The notes under the pieces were generated by a model. The model was not told where the DNA came from and searched no databases. It saw nothing but the letters and a program-made list of their open reading frames with translations. From Hyphomonadaceae bacterium (GTDB taxonomy: Bacteria > Pseudomonadota > Alphaproteobacteria > Caulobacterales > Aquidulcibacteraceae), in contig JAHDXR010000010.1 in NCBI GenBank assembly GCA_023384105.1, forward strand, positions 62,001 through 126,000: 64,000 nt of DNA. Direction: 5' to 3'. The translations under genes were made by a program, and so were the position numbers. Shown here piece after piece: positions 10,146 through 18,442 of this stretch. Each line of letters opens with the position of its first letter. Position 1 is the stretch's first letter.

Positions 10146-11747
10146 TCACGCCGCTTTCAGGAACGCGCCGTCGAGGCCCTTGCGCAGCAGGACGCTGGTT
10201 TCGCGCACGCCGAAGATGGCGGCGAACTGGCCGAAGCGCGGGCCGCTTTCGACGCCGAACAGCACCTCGTAGAGCGCCTTGAACCAATCGCGCAGCGGTT
10301 CGAAGCCGTGCGCCTTGCCGACGGCGTAGACTTCGTTCTGGATCGTTTCGCCGTCGGTGGTGTCGGCCGGCAGCGCGTCGAGACGGCGGATCAGCTCCTC
10401 GAACGCGGCGCGCTCCTTGTCGGTGGCGGCGCGGAAGACCTTGGTGGGTTTCACGAAGTCGTTGAAGTAGCGCAGCGCATAGTCCGTCAGCTTGTCGAGG
10501 AACGGATGCGTCTGCGGCGAGGCGCCCGGCGCGTACTTGCGGATGAAAGCCCAGAGCTGATCCTTCGTCTCGGCGTTGGCGGCGGAGACGAGGTTCATCA
10601 GCAGCGCAAACGAGATCGGCGAGACGTTCGCGGGCGGATGGCCGGAATGGATATGCCACACCGGGTTCTCCAGCCGCTCGGCCTCGTTCTGCTTCTGATA
10701 GGCGTCGATGAAGGAAAGATATTCGTCCACCGCCTTCGGGATGACGTCGAAATAGAGCTTCTTGGCGGTCTTCGGCTTCTGGAACATGTAGAGCGAAAGG
10801 CTCTCCGGCGCGGCGTAGGTCAGCCATTCGTCGATGGTGAGGCCGTTGCCCTTCGACTTCGAAATCTTCTCGCCCTTGTCGTCGAGGAAGAGTTCGTAAT
10901 TGAAGCCTTCCGGCGGGGTTCCGCCCAGCGCGCGGCAAATCTTCGAACTCTGCTGCACCGAGTCGATCAGATCCTTGCCGGCCATTTCGTAATCGACGCC
11001 GAGCGCGGTCCAGCGCAGCGCCCAATCGGGCTTCCATTGGATTTTCACATTGCCGCCGGTGACGGGGACTTCGGTTTTCGTCCCGTCCTCATCCTCGAAC
11101 GTGATCGTGCCGCGCTCGAAATTGCGCGCGAGCGTGGGGACTTGCAGCACGCGGCCGGTCTTCGGACTGATCGGCAGGAATGGCGAATAGGTGGCGCGGC
11201 GCTCCTCGCCCAAGGTGGGCAGCATGATCGCCATCACCTGGTCGTAGCGGTCGAGCATGGTCAGCAGCGTCTTGTCGAACGCGCCGGACTTGTACGCCTC
11301 AGTCGAGGACATGAACTCGTACTCGAAGCCGAAGCTGTCGAGGAACGCGCGCAGCTGCTTGTTGTTGTGATGGGCGAAGCTTTCGCAGCAGCCGAACGGG
11401 TCCGGCACCTTGGTCAGCGGCAGGTGCAGGTGCTTGGCCAGCATTTCCCGGTTCGGCAGATTGGTCGGCACCTTGCGGAAGCCGTCCATATCGTCGCTGA
11501 AGGCGATCAGCCGCGTCTTGATCTTGTCGCCGGTGATGCAGCGGAAGGCGTGGCGCACCATGGTGGTGCGCGCCACTTCGCCGAACGTGCCGATGTGCGG
11601 CAGTCCGGACGGGCCGTAACCGGTTTCGAAAATCACCGTGTCCTTCGGCTGCTTTTTCAGCCGTTCCACCACCAGGCGCGCTTGTTCGAACGGCCAGGCC
11701 TTGGCGGCGGCGGCGAGTGTGGCGAGATCTGACATCGGCGAATCCAA
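10146..11747 (-). CDS. lysS: lysyl-tRNA synthetase, class I
   Basis: Class I lysyl-tRNA synthetase, charging tRNA-Lys in the cytoplasm. The class I signatures are clear: the HIGH equivalent LPHIGTFGE (about residue 50) and the KMSKS equivalent [13 protein letters not shown] (about 295), with the all-helical anticodon-binding region after it. Class I LysRS replaces the usual class II enzyme in most alphaproteobacteria, which fits this genome. There are two nearby in-frame ATGs (MDSPMSDLA, with the second at 11735). Neither has a strong ribosome site, so the start is uncertain by four residues. It is divergent from the SixA gene. Confidence 0.93.
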   Translation of the reverse strand: MDSPMSDLATLAAAAKAWPFEQARLVVERLKKQPKDTVIFETGYGPSGLPHIGTFGEVARTTMVRHAFRCITGDKIKTRLIAFSDDMDGFRKVPTNLPNREMLAKHLHLPLTKVPDPFGCCESFAHHNNKQLRAFLDSFGFEYEFMSSTEAYKSGAFDKTLLTMLDRYDQVMAIMLPTLGEERRATYSPFLPISPKTGRVLQVPTLARNFERGTITFEDEDGTKTEVPVTGGNVKIQWKPDWALRWTALGVDYEMAGKDLIDSVQQSSKICRALGGTPPEGFNYELFLDDKGEKISKSKGNGLTIDEWLTYAAPESLSLYMFQKPKTAKKLYFDVIPKAVDEYLSFIDAYQKQNEAERLENPVWHIHSGHPPANVSPISFALLMNLVSAANAETKDQLWAFIRKYAPGASPQTHPFLDKLTDYALRYFNDFVKPTKVFRAATDKERAAFEELIRRLDALPADTTDGETIQNEVYAVGKAHGFEPLRDWFKALYEVLFGVESGPRFGQFAAIFGVRETSVLLRKGLDGAFLKAA

Positions 11748-11868
11748 AAGCGGGCGTTCTGCTTAGACCGGCTGGGCGGGCGATGCCAAATCCAGGTTCC
11801 AGGCGGCGCCGGCCGGCTGCCGCAACAGCCCGTTGCGCTTTCCGCCGGGCAAGGCAGAGTTCGAGTCG

Positions 11869-12375
11869 ATGCGCACGCTGATCCTGTTTCGCCACGCCAA
11901 AGCCGTCCGTCTGCACGAGGCTCAGAGCGACAAGGCGCGCGGCCTTACCGGCCGCGGCCGCCGCGACAGCGCCGCCGCAGGCGCGGCGATGGCCGACGCC
12001 GGGCTCAAGCCCGCGCTGGCGCTCGTCTCCACGGCGCAGCGCACGCGCGAGACGGCGGAGTTCGCCCTGCAGAGCTTCGCGCTGGAAACGCGCTGCGAGG
12101 AAGCGCTCTATCACGCCTCGCCCGAAGGCATTTGGGACGCGTTCAGCGCCGGCGACGCCGAGAGCCTCATCATCGTCGGCCACAATCCGGGCGTCGGCGA
12201 ACTGGTGACGATGCTGGTGCACCAGGCCCATGACGGCTCGAAACTGGCGCGCGAGTTCAGCGGGCATTTTCCGACCGCGGCGTGGGCGGCGTTCGAGGTG
12301 AAGGGCGACCTGATGCGCGCGGCGGGCCCGCGTCTGCTCGCGGCGTGGAAGCCGCTGCGGGATCGCGACGATTAG
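11869..12375 (+). CDS. sixA: SixA-type histidine phosphatase
   Basis: Histidine phosphatase superfamily protein of 168 residues. The catalytic RHAK motif lies immediately after the start (MRTLILFRHAKAV). The remaining phosphate-binding residues are in STAQRTRETAE and the second histidine in IIVGHNPGVGEL. Length and the missing lid fit the SixA branch, which removes phosphate from phosphohistidine proteins such as HPt domains. The ORF track starts 12 codons earlier; I chose the ATG that places RHAK correctly. Its last bases overlap the tail of the parE remnant on the other strand. Confidence 0.8.
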   Translation: MRTLILFRHAKAVRLHEAQSDKARGLTGRGRRDSAAAGAAMADAGLKPALALVSTAQRTRETAEFALQSFALETRCEEALYHASPEGIWDAFSAGDAESLIIVGHNPGVGELVTMLVHQAHDGSKLAREFSGHFPTAAWAAFEVKGDLMRAAGPRLLAAWKPLRDRDD

Positions 12376-12565
12376 CCGGTCTCGCGACGTCGGCGGAGCG
12401 CGGTGAATACGTCACGTCCACGATAGAAGACGCCGAGTATCGCGAAATGACGCGGTCGATAAAGGCATCCGCGAACTCGCGGCCGCGGACGCCGGCGATG
12501 TGGTTGCGGATGGCGATCAGATCTTCTGTTGCGTCGCGATCGAAGATGACCGCGTAGCGCGCCAC
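12372..12565 (-). pseudogene. degenerate ParE/RelE-superfamily toxin with internal deletion
   Basis: The frame starting at GTG 12565 reads a good ParE N-terminus (MARYAVIFDRDATEDLIAI, then AFIDRV), then runs into meaningless sequence antisense to sixA. In another frame starting at the same point, the DNA encodes a textbook ParE C-terminus, FAILGVFYRGRDVFTALRR, ending in TAA at 12372. The middle ~40-45 residues of a normal ParE are missing and the frame is changed, so this is an internal deletion, not a sequencing slip. The toxin should be dead. It begins 3 bases after the ParD-like antitoxin, the normal layout. Confidence 0.8.
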
Positions 12566-12568
12566 GGA

Positions 12569-12817
12569 TCAGGCCTTGAGCAGGCGCGTGCGGACTTCCT
12601 CAGCGCTCAGGGCGCGCGACGGATCGGCGGCGAGCGCATCCGCGCGTGCGGCGACGACATCCCGAAGCCACGCGTCGAGGTCTGAGGCGCGGCTCTCTTC
12701 CAGGGCGTCGAGCGCGTCCTCGATCGCCTCTTCCGGTCGTGCGTATTTCTGTTCAGCCACCAGGCGCAGGAGGCGATCAGCGGCCTCGCCGCTCAGCGTA
12801 ACTTTCACATCGGACAT
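12569..12817 (-). CDS. ParD-like antitoxin (orphaned)
   Basis: 82-residue protein with an N-terminal ribbon-helix-helix-like segment (MSDVKVTLSGEAADRLLRLV) followed by an acidic, alanine-rich helical tail. This is the normal plan of a ParD-type antitoxin that binds its own promoter and the toxin. It lies just upstream of the broken parE, so it is an antitoxin without a functional local partner. A 5-base inverted repeat (GCGCA/TGCGC) about 12 bases upstream of the start could be an operator remnant. Confidence 0.7.
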   Translation of the reverse strand: MSDVKVTLSGEAADRLLRLVAEQKYARPEEAIEDALDALEESRASDLDAWLRDVVAARADALAADPSRALSAEEVRTRLLKA

Positions 12818-12849
12818 TTTATTATTCTAGCGCAATTCTCTGCGCAGCA

Positions 12850-13473
12850 CTACTGGCTCGCCCAGACGATGCGGGCGATCCAGTCCACGTCGGCGGTCGG
12901 CAGCTCGCGCGGCGGGTGGTCGGGGTTGAGCGAGACGAGTTCGATCAGCTGGTCGTTGCGGCGGCCGAGCATCTTGGCCATCACTTCGCCGGCGCGCGTG
13001 CGCACGACGACGCGGTCGCCGCGGCGCACGGCGGCGCCGGGCTGGACGATGACGATGTCGCCGGCGCGGTAGGTCGGCTCCATCGAGTCGCCGGCGATCT
13101 CGAGCGCATAGACGCGATCGTCGCCGAGATCGGGGAAGCGCACGGTCTCGTCGGCGCCGACGGGAAAGCCGTTCTCGTCGAAGAAGCCGTCGGCGCCCGC
13201 GCGCGCCATGCCGACGATGGGAATGGCGCGCCCGGCGCCGCCGGCGCGGCCGGCGAGCAGGGCGGCGAATTCGTCCCAGCTCGCGTCCGCCGCGGCCAGG
13301 GCGCGGGCGATGCTCTCGGTCGAGGGCCAGCGCGGCTTGCCGTCCGCCGCCTGGCGCTTGGACTTGTTGAACGTGGTCGGGTCCAGCCCGGCGGCGCGCG
13401 CGAGGCCGGACGCGGAAAGACCGCGCCGGGCCGCCAAGGCGTCAATCGCGCGCCAGATCTGGCCGTGCTGCAT
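12850..13473 (-). CDS. S24/LexA-type transcriptional repressor with N-terminal HTH
   Basis: About 207 residues: an N-terminal helix-turn-helix (LSASGLARAAGLDPTTFNKS, residues ~20-45) and a C-terminal S24 peptidase fold with catalytic serine in IAGDSMEPTYRAGD and lysine in GEVMAKMLGR. An Ala-Gly pair in MARAGADGFF between the domains sits where LexA/CI-type repressors self-cleave. I placed the start at MQHGQIWRAID; the ORF opens 15 codons further up. It is divergent from pyrD across ~135 bases. The helix-turn-helix differs from LexA, so it is a LexA-like regulator rather than LexA itself. Its targets are unknown. Confidence 0.8.
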   Translation of the reverse strand: MQHGQIWRAIDALAARRGLSASGLARAAGLDPTTFNKSKRQAADGKPRWPSTESIARALAAADASWDEFAALLAGRAGGAGRAIPIVGMARAGADGFFDENGFPVGADETVRFPDLGDDRVYALEIAGDSMEPTYRAGDIVIVQPGAAVRRGDRVVVRTRAGEVMAKMLGRRNDQLIELVSLNPDHPPRELPTADVDWIARIVWASQ

Positions 13474-13608
13474 CCTGTTACCCATACCGCAACAGCGGAG
13501 GACTTTCAACCACATCATAGGAAGAAAATCTTAGCGGTAAGACGCCGGGGCATAGGCGGGACGCGATGGCGGGCGACAGCGGCGCCAGAATCGGCGAAGC
13601 GCAGCGGC

Positions 13609-14673
13609 GTGAGCTTTGCGCACGATCTCGCAACCGGCGCGCTGCGCCTGATCGACCCGGAAACGGCGCATGAAGCGGCGCTGACCGGGTTGCGCCTGGG
13701 GCTCGGGCCGCGCGTGCGCGCCGACAAGTTTCCACGGCTGAAGACGACGCTGGCGGGGCTCGATCTGCCGAACCCGGTCGGCATGGCGGCGGGGTTCGAC
13801 AAGAACTGCGAGGCGCCGGATGCGCTGTTTGCGGCGGGCTTCGGCTTCGTCGAGTGCGGCACGGTCACGCCGCGCCCGCAGGCGGGCAATCCGCGGCCGC
13901 GCATTTTCCGGCTCAGCGAGGACCGCTCGGTGATCAACCGGCTCGGCTTCAACAATAAAGGGCTCGACTATTTCGCCGATCGCCTCTCCGCGCGCGCGGG
14001 CAGGCCGGGCGCGCTCGGCGCCAATGTCGGCGCCAACAAGGACAGCGAGGACCGCGCCGCCGATTACGTGCTCGGCATGGGGCGGGTATGGAAGTGCGCG
14101 TCCTATGTGACGGCGAATATCTCCTCGCCTAACACGCCGGGCTTGCGCGGGCTGCAGGAGCGCGGCGCGCTGGAGAATTTGTTGGGACGCCTGCGCGAGG
14201 CGCGCGCGCCGCTCGAAGCGGCGCACGGCAGGCGCCCGCTGTTCTTGAAGGTGGCGCCCGATCTCGACGAGACGGCGGTGCGCGACATCGCCGAACTGGC
14301 GCTGGCGTACGGGCTCGACGCGCTGATCGTCTCCAACACGACGCTGCAGCGGCCCGCGCACCTGACCTCCGACCGTCGCGACGAGGCGGGCGGGCTGTCG
14401 GGCCAGGCGCTGTTTCAGATCTCGACGCACACGCTGCGCCTGTTCGCGCAAGCGCTCGGCGGGCGCTTGCCGCTGATCGGCGTCGGCGGCGTCGCGAGCG
14501 GGCTGACGGCGCTGGCGAAGATCAAGGCCGGCGCGAGCGCGGTGCAGCTCTATTCGGCGATGGCGTACGAGGGGCCGGGGCTGGTCGCGCGCGTGCTCGA
14601 CGAGCTGGACGGCCTGTTGGCGGCCGACGGCTTCGATTCAGCGGCCGAAGCCGTCGGCGCCGATCTGCGCTGA
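13609..14673 (+). CDS. pyrD: dihydroorotate dehydrogenase (quinone), class 2
   Basis: Membrane-associated class 2 dihydroorotate dehydrogenase of pyrimidine synthesis: dihydroorotate to orotate with quinone as acceptor. The N-terminal amphipathic helices (LATGALRLIDPETAHEAAL) are the class 2 quinone-binding part. FDKNCEAPDALFAAGFGF, RPRIFRLSEDRSVINRLGF, the catalytic-serine motif NISSPNTPGLRGLQ and the FMN motif LIGVGGVASG are all present. The ORF track extends 231 codons upstream through antisense sequence of the S24 gene. The GTG at VSFAHDLATG gives the correct 354-residue length. The gene is alone and convergent with mlaC. Confidence 0.92.
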   Translation: MSFAHDLATGALRLIDPETAHEAALTGLRLGLGPRVRADKFPRLKTTLAGLDLPNPVGMAAGFDKNCEAPDALFAAGFGFVECGTVTPRPQAGNPRPRIFRLSEDRSVINRLGFNNKGLDYFADRLSARAGRPGALGANVGANKDSEDRAADYVLGMGRVWKCASYVTANISSPNTPGLRGLQERGALENLLGRLREARAPLEAAHGRRPLFLKVAPDLDETAVRDIAELALAYGLDALIVSNTTLQRPAHLTSDRRDEAGGLSGQALFQISTHTLRLFAQALGGRLPLIGVGGVASGLTALAKIKAGASAVQLYSAMAYEGPGLVARVLDELDGLLAADGFDSAAEAVGADLR

Positions 14674-14727
14674 ATCCGACGCAAGCGCGCTATGGAGCGC
14701 GGCGCGTCCGATATCTGGCGCGACGCT
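14674..14727. repeat. vestigial mosaic repeat, family A
   Basis: The 54-base junction of convergent pyrD and mlaC holds ATCCGACGCAAGCGCGCTATGGAGCGCGGCGCG...GACGCTTTA. The outer flanks (TCCGACGCAAGCGC, and GCTTTA providing the mlaC stop) and the CTATGG start match other copies, but the CCGGCG arms are missing. Confidence 0.55.
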
Positions 14728-15396
14728 TTAGGCGTTGCGCGCCATGATGCGCTGACGCATCGAGGCGGTCAGTTCGCGCAGGTTGCCCATCAGCGCGCGG
14801 ATGTCGCCATTGTTGCGGCCGAGCACGGCGAGAAACTCGCTCTGCTGCTGCTGCGCCAGCCAGATCTGGTTGCCTTCCAGGATCAGCGAGACGTCGACCA
14901 CCTTCCAGACGTCGCCGTTGCGCAGCAGCCGCCATTGCACCGGCTGCGCGCGGCCGCCGCCGCGCGGCTGGATTTCGCTGGTGACGATGACGTCGCGGCC
15001 GGCGACGCGCTCGACGGAGTCGGTCACGCGCAGCCCTGCGCCGTTATAGCTTTGCAGCCGGTCTTCATAGACCGCGATCGAGTATTCCTGGAACACGCGG
15101 TTCCATTCGGCGCGCAGCGCCGGATCGGCGCGCAACTGGGCGCCGTGGCGGCCGAGCACGAAATTGGCGATGCGCGGCATGTCGGCGAACTGCTCCATCA
15201 GGCGATCGAACGTCTGACGGCGCTGCGTTGCGCTGATCGAGCGGTCGCCCAGCGTGCGCAGTGCGGCGGTCGCGTGCTCCTGCACGTAGCGCTCGGCGTC
15301 GGCGTTGCGCGCCGCGTGCGCGTCAGGAGCGGCAGCGAACACGCCAAGCCCCAGCAAGCCTGCAAAGAACGCGGCGCGGGTGATTGGGAGGTTCAC
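14728..15396 (-). CDS. mlaC: MlaC-type periplasmic phospholipid-binding protein
   Basis: Periplasmic shuttle of the Mla (maintenance of lipid asymmetry) pathway, 222 residues. A cleavable signal peptide (AAFFAGLLGLGVFAAAPDAHA) is followed by the MlaC/Ttg2D domain with FADMPRIANFVLGRHG, EYSIAVYEDRLQSY and VWKVVDVSLILEGNQI. It carries phospholipid between outer-membrane MlaA and the inner-membrane MlaFEDB complex. It overlaps mlaA by ATGA and is translationally coupled to it. The permease genes are not in this window and must be elsewhere. Confidence 0.88.
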   Translation of the reverse strand: MNLPITRAAFFAGLLGLGVFAAAPDAHAARNADAERYVQEHATAALRTLGDRSISATQRRQTFDRLMEQFADMPRIANFVLGRHGAQLRADPALRAEWNRVFQEYSIAVYEDRLQSYNGAGLRVTDSVERVAGRDVIVTSEIQPRGGGRAQPVQWRLLRNGDVWKVVDVSLILEGNQIWLAQQQQSEFLAVLGRNNGDIRALMGNLRELTASMRQRIMARNA

Positions 15397-16232
15397 TGTG
15401 CTTCTCCTTCAAAATAGTCCAATGCGAAGTAGGTCAGACCGATCTCGTCTGGTGCAGAGGGTGCGTAGCTTACGGCTTCGCCGCCCCCCGGCGATGTGTC
15501 CTCGGTCTCAGGGATGTCCTCGAAATCGGGCAAGTCTTGGACGCCGCCGCGTCCGTTTTCGATCGCGCTCGCGCGCAGCAAGCCGTACGAGGTGCGGAAA
15601 GAGGCGTACGGATCGACCGAGTTGGCGCGCACGTCGTCGACGGTTTCCAGCAAGTGCTCGCGCACCGACAAGCCGGTCAGCGCGCCGCGCGCGATGCGCG
15701 CCGCGTCAGCGTCTTCGCCATTGGCGTAGTTGAGCGGATCGAGCGCCAAGTCGACCAGGCGCCCGGCGGTGTCGCGCACATTGCTCGGGCCGAAGATCGG
15801 CACGAACAGATACGGGCCGGCCGGCACGCCCCACACGGCGAGCGTCTGGCCGAAGTCCTCGTGGTGATATTCAAGTCCGGCGCTGGCGGCGGGGTCGAAC
15901 ACGCCGGCGATGCCGATCGTGGTGTTGAGGCCGAAGCGCGCGGCGGTGACGCCGGCGCGCGCGAACTCGGCCTGCAGCAGGTCGTTGGCGAAGATCACGG
16001 GGCCGCGCAGGTTGCGCAGAAAGTTGCGCACGCCCTGGCGCACGGGGCCGGGCGTTGCGGCGCGATAGCCGCGCGCGAACGGCTCGATCACGGCGTTGTC
16101 GATCGACTCATGCACGGCGAACAGGTCGCGGTTGAGCGGCTCCCACGGATCGCTCACCGGCGCTTGCGCCAACGCAAGGCCGGGCACGGCCAAATAGGCC
16201 ATGAATGCGAACGTCGGCACTTGTCCCCGCAT
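15393..16232 (-). CDS. mlaA: MlaA/VacJ-family outer-membrane lipid-asymmetry protein
   Basis: 279-residue MlaA-family protein that removes misplaced phospholipid from the outer leaflet. Typical motifs: DPWEPLNRDLFAVHESID, FLRNLRGPVIFANDLLQ, FGLNTTIGIAGVFDPA, DFGQTLAVWGVPAGPYLFVP. E. coli MlaA is a lipoprotein, but here the leader ends LAVPGLALAQAP with no lipobox cysteine, which suggests signal peptidase I processing and a soluble or hydrophobically anchored form. It is first in the mlaA-mlaC pair, with 250 bases of non-coding DNA before it. Confidence 0.88.
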   Translation of the reverse strand: MRGQVPTFAFMAYLAVPGLALAQAPVSDPWEPLNRDLFAVHESIDNAVIEPFARGYRAATPGPVRQGVRNFLRNLRGPVIFANDLLQAEFARAGVTAARFGLNTTIGIAGVFDPAASAGLEYHHEDFGQTLAVWGVPAGPYLFVPIFGPSNVRDTAGRLVDLALDPLNYANGEDADAARIARGALTGLSVREHLLETVDDVRANSVDPYASFRTSYGLLRASAIENGRGGVQDLPDFEDIPETEDTSPGGGEAVSYAPSAPDEIGLTYFALDYFEGEAQ

Positions 16233-16473
16233 TGGTCCTTACCCTTGCGCCGGCGAGATAATAAGCCGTTTGGGTTAATCAACTTTGCGAGTGAACTGCG
16301 CCGCCCGGCGCTCGGCTGCGACCGCGGTCACGCCTTCGCCGCAGTGAATTAACCAACAGAAAACGCAAGGTTTTTGAAAAGGCGAGGCGTCTCGGCCACA
16401 CCTCCGATTAGTTTTTTGCGGCGCCGAAGACGGGACGCAAGAAAGGGCTTCCCAAGCGCCCGCCGATCACGTC

Positions 16474-16493
16474 ATATAAAGATATGTTTATAT
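16474..16493. promoter_or_regulatory. inverted-repeat operator containing the start codon of the methionine regulator
   Basis: ATATAAA-GATATG-TTTATAT has perfect 7-base arms around a 6-base spacer. It is strikingly AT-rich in this GC-rich DNA and contains the ATG of the ArsR-methyltransferase gene. The layout matches the ATATAAA/TTTATAT-type sites I associate with SahR-type regulators of methionine genes, so it is probably the autoregulatory operator for the metF-metH operon. No clear Shine-Dalgarno precedes the ATG, so the transcript may be leaderless or nearly so. Confidence 0.7.
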
Positions 16494-17461
16494 CTCCAAT
16501 TCAGCTCGCGCCAGAGCGCCGCGACGCCGAGCGCGTCGTCGGCGCGCTGCGGGCGGCGGGGGAGCAGACCAGGCTGCGCATGCTGGCGCTGCTCACGGAA
16601 GGCGAGTTGGCGGTCGGCGAACTGGCGCAGGCGCTGGGGCAGAGCCAGCCGCGCGTGAGCCGGCACCTGAAGCTGCTGACCGAAGCGGGGCTGGTGGAGC
16701 GCGCGCCGGAGGGCGCATGGGTGTTCTACCGGCTGCCGCGCGCGCACACGACCGAGCGGCATTTCGCGGAAGCGGCGCTCGGCATGCTCGATCCGAACGA
16801 TCCGCTGCTGGTGCGCGACGCCGAGCGGCTGCAGGAAATCCGCGCCGCGCGCGAAGCGGCGGCGGCGGAATACTTTGAGCGCAACGCCGCCGACTGGGAG
16901 CGGGTGCGGGCGCTGCACCTGCCGGAGGCGGACATCGACAGCGCCATTCTGGCGGCGGCGGGCGAGGGGCCGTTCGAGCTGATGGTCGATGTCGGCGTCG
17001 GCCAGGGACGGATGATCCAGCTGTTCTCGGACCGCGTGCGGCGCGCCGAGGGCTTCGACACCTCGCGCCAGATGCTGGCGATCGCGCGCGCCTCGCTCGA
17101 CGATCTCAAGGCGAAAGCGGCGGTGCGGTTCGGCGACGCCTATGCGCCGCCGATCGAGCGCGGCGCCGCCGACCTCGTGACCATTCACCAGGTGCTGCAC
17201 TTCCTGGCCGATCCGGGCCGGGCGATCGCGGAGGCGGCGCGCCTGCTGAAGCCGGGCGGACGGCTCGTCATCGTCGATTTTGCGCCGCATGCGCTCGAAT
17301 TCCTGCGCGAGGAGCACGCGCATCGCCGGCTGGGGTTCGCCGATTCCGAGATCGCCGACTGGTGCGCCGCCGCCGACATCGCGCAGCTGAAGACGACGGC
17401 GCTTGCGCCGCAGAAGAGCGGCGCGCTCACAGTGAAGATCTGGGTGGGAGATAAGGCATGA
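16484..17461 (+). CDS. ArsR-type regulator fused to a SAM-dependent methyltransferase (SahR-like)
   Basis: 325 residues in two domains. An ArsR winged helix (about 15-95; ALLTEGELAVGELAQALGQS, QPRVSRHLKLLTEAGLVER) is followed by a class I methyltransferase fold (about 130-310; VDVGVGQGRMIQLF as motif I, GGRLVIVDFAPH). Fused ArsR-methyltransferase proteins upstream of methionine genes in proteobacteria are linked to sensing S-adenosylhomocysteine. The ATGA overlap with metF and the inverted repeat over its own start support a role as autoregulated repressor of this operon. Whether the methyltransferase half is catalytic or only a ligand sensor is unknown. Confidence 0.85.
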   Translation: MFISPIQLAPERRDAERVVGALRAAGEQTRLRMLALLTEGELAVGELAQALGQSQPRVSRHLKLLTEAGLVERAPEGAWVFYRLPRAHTTERHFAEAALGMLDPNDPLLVRDAERLQEIRAAREAAAAEYFERNAADWERVRALHLPEADIDSAILAAAGEGPFELMVDVGVGQGRMIQLFSDRVRRAEGFDTSRQMLAIARASLDDLKAKAAVRFGDAYAPPIERGAADLVTIHQVLHFLADPGRAIAEAARLLKPGGRLVIVDFAPHALEFLREEHAHRRLGFADSEIADWCAAADIAQLKTTALAPQKSGALTVKIWVGDKA

Positions 17462-18369
17462 GCGGAGCCCACGCACACAACCTGATCGCGGAAGCGGCCG
17501 AGCGTCTGGCGGCGCCGCGCGTCTCGTTCGAGTTCTTCCCGCCGAAGACCGAGGCGCTGGAGACGCAGCTCTGGGACTCGATCCGCAAGCTCGAACCGTT
17601 GGCGCCGAGCTTCGTCTCGGTGACCTACGGCGCCGGCGGCTCGACGCGCGACCGCACTCACCGCACTGTCGCGCGCATCGTCGCGGAGACGAAGCTGAAG
17701 CCGGCGGCGCATCTCACCTGCGTCGGCGCCAGCCGCGAGGAGATCGACGGCGTGCTGCGCGACTATTGGAGCGCGGGCGTTCGCCATATCGTGGCGCTGC
17801 GCGGCGATCCGCCGGGCGGCGTCGGCGCGGCTTATGCGCCGCATCCCGAGGGCTATGCGGGCGCGGTCGATCTGGTCGCCGGCGCACGGAAGGTGGCGGA
17901 GTTCGAAGTCTCCGTCGCGGTGCATCCGGAGCGGCATCCGGCCAGCGCCACCTGGGCCGCCGACATCGAGAACTTCAAGCGCAAGCTCGAAGCCGGCGCC
18001 ACGCGCGGCATTTCGCAGTTCTTCTTCGACGCGGACGTGTTCCTGCGTTTCCGCGACCGGCTCGCGGCGGCGGGCGTCGCCGCGCCGGTCGTGCCGGGGA
18101 TCATGCCGGTGACCAACGTCAAGGGCCTGAAGAAGATGGCCGACGGCTGCGGCGCGACGCTGCCGGGCTGGCTGGCGCGGCTGTTCGACGGGCTCGACGA
18201 CGATCCTGACACGCGCCGCCTGGTGGCGTCGGCGACGACGGCGCAATTGTGCGCGCATCTCGCCGCCGAGGGCGTCGAGGATTTTCATTTCTACACGCTG
18301 AACCGCGCCGATCTGACGCTCGCGATCTGCCGCATCATCGGCGTGCGCGCCAAGGAGCAGGCGGTATGA
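17458..18369 (+). CDS. metF: 5,10-methylenetetrahydrofolate reductase
   Basis: FAD-dependent reductase making 5-methyltetrahydrofolate for methionine synthase. The 303-residue TIM barrel carries VSFEFFPPKTEALE, VSVTYGAGGSTRDRT, AAHLTCVGASREE, HIVALRGDPPGG and the later GIMPVTNVKGL. Length equals that of E. coli MetF, with no C-terminal SAM-binding domain, so control is expected at the operator rather than by allostery. It overlaps the regulator by ATGA and is followed, after a 73-base hairpin-rich gap, by metH. Confidence 0.95.
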   Translation: MSGAHAHNLIAEAAERLAAPRVSFEFFPPKTEALETQLWDSIRKLEPLAPSFVSVTYGAGGSTRDRTHRTVARIVAETKLKPAAHLTCVGASREEIDGVLRDYWSAGVRHIVALRGDPPGGVGAAYAPHPEGYAGAVDLVAGARKVAEFEVSVAVHPERHPASATWAADIENFKRKLEAGATRGISQFFFDADVFLRFRDRLAAAGVAAPVVPGIMPVTNVKGLKKMADGCGATLPGWLARLFDGLDDDPDTRRLVASATTAQLCAHLAAEGVEDFHFYTLNRADLTLAICRIIGVRAKEQAV

Positions 18370-18386
18370 GCCGTGAACGATGGAGC

Positions 18387-18426
18387 GCGCGTCTTCGGAC
18401 GCGCCTGTGCGGGCCTGAAGGCCCGC
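18387..18426. repeat. tandem hairpins between metF and metH
   Basis: Two 7-base stems: GCGCGTC-TTCG-GACGCGC, with a stable UUCG-type tetraloop, and GCGGGCC-TGAA-GGCCCGC. A third GC-rich segment (TTCCGGAGGCGCGCC) supplies the metH ribosome site. No U-tract follows, so read-through is expected. They could tune expression or stabilise the upstream metF message. Confidence 0.55.
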
Positions 18427-18442
18427 GTTCCGGAGGCGCGCC

